Source: Aspergillus flavus
Taxonomy: Eukaryota; Ascomycota; Eurotiomycetes; Eurotiales; Aspergillaceae
Reading direction: 5' to 3'
Length of the DNA: 64,000 nt
Assembly (NCBI RefSeq): GCF_009017415.1
Contig: NC_092409.1
Coordinates: 1,302,001 to 1,366,000 of the forward strand
The first letter of the stretch is position 1. Each line of letters starts with the position of its first letter. Made by a program: the position numbers and the translations under genes. The notes beneath the pieces are model-generated. The model did no database searches. It was not told the DNA's origin and saw only the letters and a program-made list of their open reading frames with translations. Below, in pieces: positions 12,272 to 23,200 of the stretch.

Positions 12272-13099
12272 TCAGGATTGGTAGGTGTAGGCCTTTCCAC
12301 TGGCACTCAGGTCGCTGCCCTCGAGCAGGAAGCCATCGGCACACATGTAGTAGGCATAGCGACCGATGCCGCTCTGCGAGTCGAGCCAGGGGATAACCTC
12401 GTTCAAGAAATCGGTGGATTCCTGGGTGCCCGAGCCGGCGGTCATGGCGCTGCTGAGGGCGAACTCCGTCACCCAGGTTTCCTCGAGGTTGTACTTGGAC
12501 GCGAGCTCCTGGGCCTCCTGGACGAAGGTCTTGAATTCGTCGGCAGAGGCGCCGTACCAGTGCACGGCGAGCACGCTCATGCCGCAGTCGGTGCAGGCGT
12601 CGAGGAACTGGCGCATCCAGCCGAGACCCTCGTTGTCGCCGCCGCCGTTGGTCACGGCGGGCGTGACCAGCTTGGCCTTGCCGCTGTAGGGCGTGATGTA
12701 GGTGGAGTAGGACGAGGCGGCTTCGGAGGGGGTCATGGCGGCTTGGGAGCTGGCGTCGGGCTCGTTGAAGCCCAAGATGTAGCTGGAGCCGCTGGCGCTG
12801 CTGAGCACGGTCTGGATGGTGGTGAACCAGTCGCCGAACATCTTGCGGCCCCAGAGCATGGGCACGAACTCGACGCCGGAGGGCAGGCTGCCGGAGGCGA
12901 TCATGTTCCAGTCGTAGGCCCAGGAGATGGCGCCGTTGCTGCTGAGGGTCTCGACGGTCGAGGCGTCGTTGTAGGCGGCACCACGCTTGCTGGAGGAGCG
13001 CTTCGTGACGTGCACATGGGAGTGCTGGTGGCCGTGGGGGACGGCCACGGCGACGGAGGCGAGGAGGCCGGCGGCGATGAGCTTGGTGAAGGAGACCAT
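12272..13099 (-). CDS. Secreted GH128-type glycoside hydrolase (Asl1-like, probable beta-1,3-glucanase)
   Basis: This is a single-exon gene of 275 aa. Residues 1-19 form a signal peptide (hydrophobic core, then AVA) followed by a His-rich stretch and Lys-Arg sites at 33-34 and 38-39 that could be cut by a Kex2-type protease. The rest matches the 'glycosyl hydrolase catalytic core' family typified by fission yeast Asl1 and GH128 beta-1,3-glucanases. The motif LGFNEPD carries the likely acid/base Glu113, WVTEF carries the likely nucleophile Glu212, and AVHWYG lies between them. The protein should act in the cell wall or outside the cell on beta-glucan. Codons are strongly GC-ending, which creates a long antisense open frame with no biological support. 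The substrate is inferred from the family only. Confidence 0.88.
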   Translation of the reverse strand: MVSFTKLIAAGLLASVAVAVPHGHQHSHVHVTKRSSSKRGAAYNDASTVETLSSNGAISWAYDWNMIASGSLPSGVEFVPMLWGRKMFGDWFTTIQTVLSSASGSSYILGFNEPDASSQAAMTPSEAASSYSTYITPYSGKAKLVTPAVTNGGGDNEGLGWMRQFLDACTDCGMSVLAVHWYGASADEFKTFVQEAQELASKYNLEETWVTEFALSSAMTAGSGTQESTDFLNEVIPWLDSQSGIGRYAYYMCADGFLLEGSDLSASGKAYTYQS

Positions 13100-13369
13100 T
13101 GTGATGGGACTTTTTTTCTTCTGTATTTCCTCAAACTTTGTGCAAACAAGAGAAGACCGGTTCTCTAGATAAAGAAGGTCGGGTAAATAAAAAGACAGTG
13201 GCGCTTGATGGTGGTCAGGCGGTACTTTCTCAAAGGAATGACTGATTGACCGTGCACGGCACAGGACAATACCAGATAATGAATGTGGGAAGGAGAGAAT
13301 GAGAGAATGAGGTACAGAGGAAGGAGGGAGAAGGAAAAGTAGGAGGTGAGGGGGAGGAAGTTAAAAGGG

Positions 13370-13376
13370 TTATATA
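13370..13376 (-). promoter_or_regulatory. Possible TATA box of the GH128-type gene
   Basis: The minus strand reads TATATAA about 270 bp upstream of the start codon at 13099, followed by a pyrimidine/purine-biased leader. The position would give a 5' UTR of roughly 240 nt, which is acceptable for a fungal gene. Based on motif and position only. Confidence 0.35.
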
Positions 13377-13399
13377 GGGCTTCCCCTCCCCTCATGCCC

Positions 13400-16300
13400 T
13401 AGTTTGGTTGTCTGGTGGAAAAAGTATCCTCGACTTTTGTTTTGATTTTTGAACTATACTCGTTTATCTCTAGTTGGGTTTGGAATGGGACTATTTTCTC
13501 ATGGCAGTCTTGGAGAATGATTGGCATTATTATTATTTATTCATTTTCCCATGGATTTCTGTTCCTGTGCCTGAGTGGCAGCTCCTGTCGGAACCACGGA
13601 TGCGTCGCCAGTGGCACCGAATGAGAGCTTTAGGGCAGACCTTCGGACACCATGTTAATTACATGCATTAATCAGTAGTACCAGGGGTTGCTTTTGTCGG
13701 TGTCATGATACTGGTCACATCGGCATATACCCTTAGGAATAAAATCTTCAATGTATTATCTTTCATCTTCCTTCCTTTCCTCCTCTCCTTGATCGGGGAC
13801 CTCCGTCGGACAGTCGGAAGGTCGACAGCCAGTCAAAAGTACCGCGACTCGACCTGACATGCAGGTACGAACACACATTGTCGGTGTGGGAGAGGAAGTG
13901 ATTGTACTGAGATGTACATGGACCATGCAGGAGACTAAAGAGGCGCTACACTAGTCAAGTCCACTCCACCGAGGATCCATTGGCAGTCCAGACCTTGTCC
14001 ATCGGGTAATCTTCATGACGGCTTTTCCGGTCCCTCGTATTGTTTACACATCAGATTCTCAGGGTTGGATGTGTCAATATTGAGATTTCCTGCAGAGTAG
14101 AAAGGTATGATTCAAAACTCGGGATATTCTCTGTCTGTCAGCAAAGAACGTATGTACAGGTACCTCGAGATCTCTGTTCAGATCGGCCACCGGGCCCGAG
14201 TTAAGCATCAAGCCTAACGGGACTTAAATCCAATCATCGTTTTCTAGCGCCCGTTCGGCCACCACATCTGAAACAAAAGCGAACGAACTCCCTCGTCACA
14301 GGTGACGTGTGCCTCAAGCCACAAGCCTTCTCAATATATTGATCGCTTGCCGCTCCTATTTTTGGTCTCATAGGAAGCCAAAGACGGTCTATATAGCCCC
14401 TATGTTTAGGCATCGATGTTGTTTCTGCTGTCAGTTCCATCGTCGGAACTTCTCGTTCTTTCTTCTTCTCCTCGGGTGCCATGGATCAAACGCCCCCCTT
14501 GAGGGTCTTCCTTTTTAGCGGCTGTCAACCATAACCTTGGCCCAGCCTATCAATTCGGTGGCCCTCGGTGTCGGTCTTTCTTGGTTGGATTCTCGGGGCC
14601 CACGTCTAACCTGGCCGCCCAAAGTCAATCTATGCCAATGACAACCGTCACCACCCACCATGGCGCTTCCAGTGAATCCACATATGGAGACGCACATGCT
14701 CTGGCCAGTGGCGAGAACCTTCAGAGATTTCTTGTCGAACGGCCTTTCCTCTTGGACTAGTGAGTTGAGAAGCAGACGAGGAATGTTCCCCGAGGCGTCT
14801 CTTACTCCTTCGTCATACATCCTTGCGTGGACTGACTCCCACGTCAACCATTGACATTCTTCCGTCCGTGCGGAGATTAATTCTCTGTCGCAGACGGTTG
14901 ACCAGTCGGCATTTCAATCACTGACAGAGTCATGCCTGTCAGAGTCTCGGGTAGGGCAGTACCACTTGATGATTGGTATTGCAATCCATCCTGAGGGGAA
15001 AAGTTCCGTCACACAGGGCTGAGTAAGCCCTCGGCCATGGTGCTACGATGCGATACTTGAATTGAACTTGATCGCTTCCTGCAAGGTACACGAGGCCTTC
15101 TCTCATCTGGCCAATTATGGTTCATGCCGCCCCGGATACATGCCCCGAACACAGTTTCTCTAGACTTCGTGCTAATGTAGTTTAGTGAGGGGAGGCTGAG
15201 TATAGCCTACCGCTAGCATCGTCTCTTGCTGGGCGGAATATAGCCGAGCATCGATGTGGTGGCGACCATACCATCCGTATATCGGTGAGGTCCGCACTGT
15301 GGATTCTTTGTGCTCTTGTATGCCCTCTGTACTCCGTACGAGGTTGTTCTGATATATACGATATGGTACTTGATTGATAAATATGGCCTGTACATATTTC
15401 TCGTGTATCAGACATGGTTCTATCTAACAAGACAATTCTTCAAACCCATGAGAGATTTATTAGATTATTCTCGATATATACAATACTGTAGAGCTTTTAC
15501 TGTTAAATATGGAGTAGAAACAAACTGTATTATATCCCCGGTCGAAATGTCCCCGGCCGAGCCTTCGGTAGAATTCACAAAGTAGATTGACTGTACTGAT
15601 AATAAGATTAAATGTTTTGTGAGGAAAACTCTCGGGATATCGAAACTCTACTTCTCTTATCCTCTCCTCAATCCTATCAAACTACCCGGTAATATAATAA
15701 CAGCTTTACACTCCCAGAGACTGTCCATAATATATTTGATATTTAATTTTATACGAGAAAATTCAAGACTCATCATCTAACATCAATAAAGAATCTTCGA
15801 AAGCAGTTGATCAAGAATAACCGACGATAATCACCCCACTTCTCTTAAACCCCTAAATAGAGGATCACGGTGAAAGCGCGTGTCCGGACAGGCACGTTTT
15901 TTACTAGGCCAAAAAGTCCCTATGATCAGACCCTACGGTCTCACCTTATATAGCTACGTCGTGAAATCTACTATCTCTTTCCCAAGGTACTGTGATCGAG
16001 GGTTGACCTGACTTTCACTAAGGTACATCATGTTCAAATCATTTCTTCCAAGAATTCCATTACAGAGAGGCGAATCGCTTTATTAAAGCAGAAAGAAGCC
16101 GTCTTGTTCCGCTCTTTTCTACCCTTGGACTCGTCGCGGATCATTCACTGACTGTTCTATCTAGGATTTGCTGGGGTTGGCAATATGATAGACATATGAT
16201 GGAGGTAAGCAGTGGGATAACAATTTAACTATTACAGGTCTTGAAGAAAGTGATAGGCAAAGGCTCTTGTATCTCTCAATCTCAGGTCCGGGTCTCAACC

Positions 16301-16940
16301 TTCATGGCTGGCTGAGCTGTTCTCCGCACCTTGTGGGTCTATGCAATAAAACATCAATAGTTCTTCTTTCCATTGTTCATGAATCATGGGAAACAAGAAA
16401 CAATCCAATTTATGCAATGACTATGCATGTGCAATGTCAACAGCCACATAACACCCTCGCTGAGATCCTCCAGCCCACCTGAATGTCAATGGATGGATCT
16501 CAATACTAAGTACTTGGATCTATCGGAAGGGGGAATCGATTCCCAGGTGACCGGAGATCCTAGCAAGTCATATGAGATGAGCTACACTGTTTCGAATATT
16601 CATTACCTTATTAGACGCTTTGAATCCATACTTGTCGAATCTCTTCAGAATTCCTCATTGGATAAGACAGACAGAACACTAGGTGGAGAACTGGCCAAGC
16701 ACACCCGCTCCATGGGGATAACACAGTAGTACCATGTATGTGAGTGACCTCAGCTCATACTACGCAAGTAGATCACATTATATACCTGATATGATATCAG
16801 ATCGACTCTGCTGTTGCTCTCACCCAGAAGACAGGTATTCGGATAGTCAGAAGTCCCGCTCAAATCATGTCGCCAAGGGACCGAAAGAAGCTACTATTGA
16901 ATATCGGATTGTCGAAGGCTCGCTTTCGGTCCCAGTTCTG
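13400..16940. other. Intergenic stretch with no recognised gene
   Basis: About 3.5 kb lie between the GH128-type gene and the small secreted protein. Open frames are short and mutually overlapping. The part from about 15,350 to 15,830 is AT-rich, and a perfect 10-bp palindrome TGTCCGGACA lies near 15,880. Neither is enough to call an element. I see no tRNA, no long repeat and no exon chain. Confidence 0.45.
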
Positions 16941-16943
16941 CCC

Positions 16944-16952
16944 TATATAAAG
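16944..16952 (+). promoter_or_regulatory. TATA box of the small secreted protein gene
   Basis: TATATAAAG lies 116 bp upstream of the start codon at 17068. It is followed by a pyrimidine-rich leader (TCCTTCATCCTCATCTTC) typical of strongly expressed filamentous-fungal promoters. The spacing fits a transcription start around 16,975-16,990. Confidence 0.6.
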
Positions 16953-17067
16953 GCATTTCAAGTTCCCCTTCCAGGAGTTCCGTCCTTCATCCTCATCTTC
17001 ATCATTCTTTTGCTCTCTACATACTTCAAGCTACTTTCTGCCCCACATCTTCTCACCCAGTCCAAAC

Positions 17068-17426
17068 ATGCACTTAAAAGCTCTTCTCGTTTCTTTCTCT
17101 CTCGTTAGCTATGCAGCCGCTGAGGGGTGTACGCTGAACGACGTCCGGAATGATTGTATATGGGAAGGGGAAGCTCCATTCTGTGGTGCAAGTACTTCGG
17201 ATCGCAACACTCCTCGTGGAGATGGGCGATTCTTGGTTCGAGCAACTGATAATCTGAGCGCCAAAGAATTGCTTGAGAAAGACGAGGGGGGCATCAGTCA
17301 GCAGTGTTATGACACCTATGGTGCAGGCTGCTGGTCTGGCTATAAGACCTTGTGGTGCAAGGGTACGTTGAACCATCTATATCTGACTGTTCTTGTTTAC
17401 GAACTTGTGTAGATTCTACCAGGTAG
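17068..17426 (+). CDS. Small secreted cysteine-rich protein (102 aa)
   Basis: The model has two exons, 17068-17362 and 17413-17426, joined over a 50-nt intron (donor GTACGT, CTGAC branch site, TAG acceptor). It gives 102 aa ending WCKDSTR. Residues 1-19 form a signal peptide ending in AAA. The mature chain holds six cysteines, in EGCTL, NDC, PFCG, QQCYD, GCWS and LWCK, an even number suited to three disulfides. No enzyme motif is visible. Without splicing the frame would run on to an unrelated tail, so the intron model is preferred because it ends right after the last cysteine. The protein has the profile of an effector, surface or defence peptide, but I cannot assign a function. It stands alone with its own TATA box. 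Confidence 0.7.
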
Positions 17427-17839
17427 TCGGAGGAGGCAGGGCAACGGGTGCTTCGCATAACTATGGTCTTGATTAGGGGTTTGGGGTGGAGGAGAGCTTC
17501 GAAACGGTGTGAGGTTTTTGGCGGGCAGGGGAATGCAGAGAATTATGGGGGTATTAGAGGGTGAGGATGTTGGTCGGAGGTATTGAGAGGGATTGTCTGT
17601 ACATAAGGAAAGAGCCAGACTTCCACACAAAGTAAAGCTGCCTTCGTGTTTTTCAACCTCTACTCTGGCTGATTGCCAACCATAGTTAAAGAGAGTGTAC
17701 GTCCTAGAGCCAGGATGGACACAAGACGTGTAGGAAAAGAGACACACCAAGAAAAGAAAAGAAGGAAATGTCGAACATATGCATAGATCCAAAACAGTGG
17801 TATCACAACTCATAAAATGCATAGAATAAAACATCGCAC
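17427..17839. other. 3' flanks of two convergent genes
   Basis: This 413-bp gap lies between the secreted-protein gene and the stop codon of the RED-family gene on the other strand. A 148-codon minus-strand frame spans 17397-17843 but is low-complexity, overlaps the coding end of the secreted protein and has no family features. I treat the gap as 3' UTR sequence. Confidence 0.5.
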
Positions 17840-19548
17840 TCAATCTTTCTTCCTTCCCTCAAGAACACGCATCACATCGGAGACACTGTCCTTATCTCCC
17901 TTCTTCTTCTTGGGCCCACGTTTTCTCTTCTTGCCCCCACGCTCCTCCAGTATCACCTCGTCGTCTTCGTCGTCCTCAACACGACTGCTTCCGAATCCAA
18001 GATCCATATCCATGGCATCCAGCTGCTCGCGACGGCGGGCTTCTTCGAGGAATTTCTTCCTCCGAAGTAGTGTTTCCGTGTCGGCGTCTTCTTCCTCGCC
18101 AGCCTCGTCCTCCGCGGAAGGCTCGGCTCGCCGCAAGGCAGCAGCCCGTTTGAGGGCAGCGAGCAGGGTGGGATCTTTGGTCAGAGGGTTCGAACGATCT
18201 TCTTCAGTAGTCTCCGTCGTAGAAGTCGAGAAGTAGTTGCGCGGTTTAGCTGGTGCTTCACCCGAAGGCTTCGGCGTCTCCTTCGGCGCTGTTTCGGTGG
18301 TGCGGGCTGGCTTCTCTCCGACTTCACCATCCTCCTCGGAGTCCGAGGAATCACCACTCCCGATATCACCAAGAGGGTTATAATCGTCACCCACGCCAGC
18401 AAAAATATCCTCATCCTCATCCTCCGACGGAGCAGACGCCTTAGCCGCAACCTCAGCCGGCACCTCCATACCCAGTGGCTTCGCATCCTTATCCGGAACC
18501 AAGAGACCTCCAGCATTCGTTTCACCCGGCTTATCCAACCATCTCACCTTCCTCTTCGTCTTACCCTCCGCATCCGTAATCTGCAGAATCTCCTTGCGCC
18601 GCCCATTTTCATCCTGCTCAACCCACCTCTTCTTCTCCACCTTTGAATCCCCAATCCTCTTAAACTTCGACCCCAATGCCGGCTCCGCCGCCTGCTGCTC
18701 AGCAGCCGCAGCCGCAGCCGCAGCGCGACTAGCCTTCAACTGCTTCAAAATCTCATCCCTCGACTTCTTCCCCGGCGGCGGCGCCATAATTCCCTTCTTC
18801 TTCTCCTTCTCCCTGGGGGCAGAAGGCAACTCCTCCCCCGTCCGCTCCTCCAACTTCTCAAACTCCTCATCCACATCCCCTACCGTCTCCTCCACAGCCT
18901 CCTCCTTCTCCTCTTTCTTCTCCACATCCTCCCCAGCCCTCACCCTCCTCAACAACTCCCAATCCAACCCCTTAACCATATGCGTACTGTTCAAATCGCC
19001 ACCCACCCCCAACTCCACCTGCAACTTCTCAAACGTCTCCCGATCAATCTGCCCCAGCTTCACCATCTCCTCCAACGCCTTAATCCGCTTCTCAAGATCA
19101 TCCCCGTCCGCTTCATCTTTCCCTGTCTCCCGTAGTCGCGCCGCTCGATCCTGATACCCCGCTGGTAACTTCGTGCCCTTCGGCGCAGCAGATGACCGGA
19201 ATCGTTTCGTGGGTGGTTGTCCGTCGCGTCGGTATTCGGCTAGTTGGCGCGCGAAGTCGACGCCTGTTACTGAGCGACTGGTCGGATCATATCATTAGTT
19301 ATTTCTTCTTCTTCTTCTTTCATTTCCTTTTCTTTTTTTTCTTTCTGTGTCTTTTTTAGGAAGTGTATAATGGGAAATACATACGGCGTCATAGGAATGC
19401 TCGAGCGCATCCGCGACCCAAGCAAGGCAGGCGTTGCGCCTCCACCACGAGACGCATTTTGGGATGGAGATATACTCGATCCGGCTTTCTGGGTCGAGTT
19501 ATTGGTATTGTTGTTGACGAGGAGACGGCGGAATTGTTCGTTGTTCAT
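17840..19548 (-). CDS. RED/IK-family spliceosomal protein
   Basis: There are two exons, 19385-19548 and 17840-19277, with a 107-nt intron (donor GTATGT, acceptor CAG), giving 533 aa. The N-terminus (NNEQFRRLL) and the joined junction MTPRSVTGVDFARQLAEYR match the RED-like N-terminal region of the IK/RED protein, a component of activated spliceosomes associated with SMU1. The middle contains an Ala-rich helix, a segment LPAGYQDRAARLRE typical of the family, and long acidic runs. The C-terminus is basic (GGKKRKRGPKKKKG), likely a nuclear localisation signal. The protein should act in the nucleus in pre-mRNA splicing. The family call is firm. The intron phase was chosen because it alone restores the conserved VDFARQLAEYR block. 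Confidence 0.85.
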
Positions 19549-20242
19549 CTTTGGAATTCTTCTTGGTCGGTCGTGTTATCGAGGGAGATAAGAGGTTGAA
19601 GTTATCCGTACAGGTAGCTTGGCTACCTGGGAGTAAGATTGAAAAGGAAAGGAATGTAACCGGGTAGGGTTATTGGAATTAGGATATTCTCATTTAGTCT
19701 CTGGTCATTCTTTGGGTGTATTGAGGTATGTGGTGGTTGGGAAATGGGAGAGGTAATGGGGAAAGCTTGTCGGCGGAAAGAAAAAGTAGTAGAGGAAGAG
19801 GGAGGTAACGTCAGGGTTCTTGGCATTGGTGGGAGATGATATACTTTATTTATGCTCATACAATTATGTACCTTTATGTTGGTGCTCTCTATAGGATGCT
19901 TTGGTGGCTTTTTGTTCTTTTTTTGCTCTCTTTTTCTTAGTATGGGGGTATTTTTCACATGTAGCTTGGTGTGTCCACTGTCCTTACGTTTACTATGTGT
20001 ATATTGATACTCCGCTTGTCAGGTAAGCGCAAAATTATATTAGAGCGAATCATACAATCGGTCAACTGAAATATGTATCTGAGAATGAGGTCATTAAGAA
20101 ACAATAATGCAAAATGCCGTCGTAATGGTAATGACTTTTGATCAAGACAGGGGAATAGTAATGCAAAGTCAGTCTCCACTGCACATGAGACGTCAAAACA
20201 GGTACATGAAATGGTAAGTCCGTTCAGCAAAGTCCATTACCC
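19549..20242. other. Promoter region of the RED-family gene and 3' flank of ubr1
   Basis: About 690 bp with no gene that I can support. Both flanking genes are on the minus strand, so this holds the 5' region of the splicing-factor gene and the downstream region of ubr1. The plus-strand sequence around 19,300-19,350 is strongly pyrimidine-rich, but that lies inside the intron rather than here. Confidence 0.5.
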
Positions 20243-23200
20243 CTAGATAGTTTCCCAGCCTCCATTGTTAATATCAGCTTCTAACTTCCGGCTGATCGTC
20301 GCGGGAATGCCGTGCGACAACCATACGTCGCGGAGGAGCCGATCGTATCGTTTCTGGTTGAGGATCAGTTGGCGATTGCGGCGGAGGCCGGGATCCACCT
20401 CCCCATGGCGGTCCAGGTAAGGCGCATAGTGCCAGGAGCCATGGTGGTTGTGGAGATACAGCACCGTGCATTTGCGGATGTTGATGAATAGTCCGATATT
20501 CTTGCCGCATCTGGATAGAGACCGTTAGTAACCATTTGTGATAGCAGTGAACCAAGGATCAACATACTTTTGAACGTGCTGATTGCAGCCACCCATCTTA
20601 TTCTCCATGCAGCACACAGCTTGCGAGCAGAAGATGTCCCCACAGAAGAGGCAGATACTGGGGTCGCTTAGCTCCTTTTTCGAATTCGGGCAGCGTCGCC
20701 GGTTGGCCTCTTCAATCAAACTGTCGTAATACTTGGGAAGCCCAACGAGTTCGAAGATGGCCGGATGCGAGAGACTGGGCCATAACTTGTGATCGCCAAT
20801 GCGGATGCCAGAGCGCGAGGCGTTCCAGTGGAAGATCCAACCCGATATCACAGCATCGAAAGGACTGCCACTCTTCCTCGCCGTGCTGATAGACGCAAAG
20901 ATCTCATCGATCGAAGGAAGGTGCAGGGTCTTAGTAAGACGGTCCAACTCGGACACACCCAAGTCGTGGAACCCTGTGTTGGGGAATTCAACCCCGTGCT
21001 GCACATGGAGTAGGATGACAGCCTTGCGCAGGAACGTCAATGCGTAGCTTGAAACAAGACGTCTCAACGCAATGACCACGCCGGGCGTTGCAGAATCCTC
21101 CCCGTCCTTGACATAGCCACTCTCGGCAGGGAATGATGATCCTTCTGCCCGTCCAACGGAATTCGACTTGAGCTCCGTAACGATAGAGTTGAAGAATTGC
21201 CTGGCGGACTTGTATCGTTCATCCGAAAGCTCTATATCCAACAGATAATGGGCATCACCATTTTGTGCCAGTTCTTCCTTCAGTCCGAGGGGCCAAAGAA
21301 TGTAGGTCACAGCGACCTTGACAATCTCGGCGACATAGCACATTTGGATGAGATGGCGAATGTCAATATTAAGAATCGGCAGCAGGGATAAAGAGCATTC
21401 GGCTAGGAACACGAAAATGTCTTTGCCCAGTAGTGGCTCAATTTCGCGGACATCATCCAACAGCGCCGTTCCATTCAAGCAAGGATGACCCACAAATAAT
21501 TGACAAATCTTCTGGCGGTGCATCTCCTGGATCTCATCAGTGGAACGAGTGTGAGGTCCGTTGCTGTCATGCAAGCACCCAACCGCGGCGTATGTCAAAG
21601 CCGACTCAGCCAGAACACGGAGGTGGGTCAGGGTTAATTGGGGAATCTTCTCCAGTACAGTCGATCCTGGCTCCGATTCAACCCCGCGCTGCTGAATTTC
21701 AGCCGCAGCGATGCTAAAGCCGAAAGTCTGGAAGAGCGAATCAGTGTGGACGAGGTCATCTGTCTTTATGGTGTCTGGGTGATGGCTGAACGTTGAGTAG
21801 ATGTGATTCAACCGGAGCGTCTGCTTGAGCCGCTTGTAGATCTGCAGAAGTTCGGACATTGGGCTGTCGCCTGGGCTGGACACCTGCTGGAGCGGACTGG
21901 CAGCGGGAAGATCATCTTGTGATGGGAAGAGACCAGGCACCGGCAACCTCGCTTGCTGAACATAATGGGCGGTCGATGGGAGTGGGGAAGTCATTAATTG
22001 CTCTGTTTTGGAGGCGAGTGGGGGAACTAAGCTCTTGTTGAGGTAGTCAAGGAAAAGGTCCTGATAAGACTGCTGCTGAATTTTGTTATGTTCCATGAGC
22101 AGCGCATAGTTGCGTGGGTGAGACAGAGCAGACTTGACCTCCCCAGTCATGAAATCATCGAAAGACACAGCTGTGTTTAGCACACCAGGATAAGATTCTT
22201 CCTTGCCCTTCCAAGTAATCGGTAGGAATGCATTACCCAGAGCCTTACAAAGAGGGCAAACGAACTCGTTGAAGTTCAGACGCTCGGGGTGGTTTCGCGC
22301 TATTTGCTGGCTCTGGCGTCGTTGAGTAGCCGTATAATAGACTTCAAAGCAGGAATAGTGCATGATGTGCCCGCAACCCGTTGTGACAGGCCCACGCAGG
22401 GTATTCTTCGCATTAAAGCCTTTACTCAACCCGACTTTCTCACTGATAACCTCCCCGCCAGTTGAATCAAGCCGCTTCACTGTAGTGCGGTTTTCGCCTG
22501 CGACTCCAAAAGGCCGCACACTTTCAGCAGACTTGTCCAAACTCAAGGGGGTCTTCAACACCTCCCGGATCCAGTCGGGGTCTCGTATATCTGTCTGTCT
22601 CATGATACCACTATCTTGAACCAAAGCGAAAGTTCCATACAGCCTGGAGTCACTTGTCTCCTCCTGGCAGAGAATACAAGTGCCGCTCGGATACTTCCAG
22701 AGCTTGGTCTCAGGGGCAGCTTCAGGCTCAGACTCCATGTCGCTGAAATCTTCTTCGCCCCAGTCGATCGCGCCTTGGCTGTTCAAGAAGTTTTGCTGTT
22801 GCTGCTGGAATTGAGCCATGACTCTTGCCTGTCTTTCGAGAGCTTGCTTCTTCTTGATCTCTTTCTCATTATCGGTGTCAATAGCGGGAGAATTTGTGTC
22901 GACTCTGTCGAATGGGAATCTGAGCGCAGCTGTTGCAGAAGCATATGTACGGGGACGTTTTTGCCAAAGCTTCTTAAGAATATGGCGGATTTTAGGGCCA
23001 CAAGCAGAGAATTCACTCATGATGGAAATCTTCTCCAGGAGGCCAACAATGGTCAGGTAGCCTGCCTGGGTGGTTCGATCTTTCGTTAGTGCGTGAGACA
23101 CGAATGACTCCATCGGCTCCTCTGTCATCTCATCTTCCTCAGTGCTGTCTTCCAGAGCAGCAGCAAGAATCAAGTGCAAAACAACCTGCAAGAAAGTCTC

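Noticed and set aside
12278..13168. A 296-codon plus-strand open frame antisense to the GH128-type gene
   Set aside because: It is rich in Gly, Val, Ala and Glu and mirrors the GC-ending codons of the real gene. It has no family features or start context, while the opposite strand encodes a clear signal peptide and catalytic motifs.
14170..14225. A possible 5S rRNA fragment (GGGCCCGAGTTAAGC)
   Set aside because: The rest of the 5S sequence and its internal control region are absent.
15880..15895. A 10-bp palindrome TGTCCGGACA as an element end or operator
   Set aside because: It is a single short palindrome with no partner copy, repeat or nearby gene start.
17397..17843. 148-codon minus-strand frame between the secreted protein and the RED-family gene
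   Set aside because: It is low-complexity, without a recognisable domain, and overlaps the coding end of the secreted protein. It is more likely UTR and spacer.
18594..19154. Ser-rich 186-codon plus-strand frame
   Set aside because: It is the reverse complement of acidic and basic coding runs of the RED-family gene, with no independent evidence.
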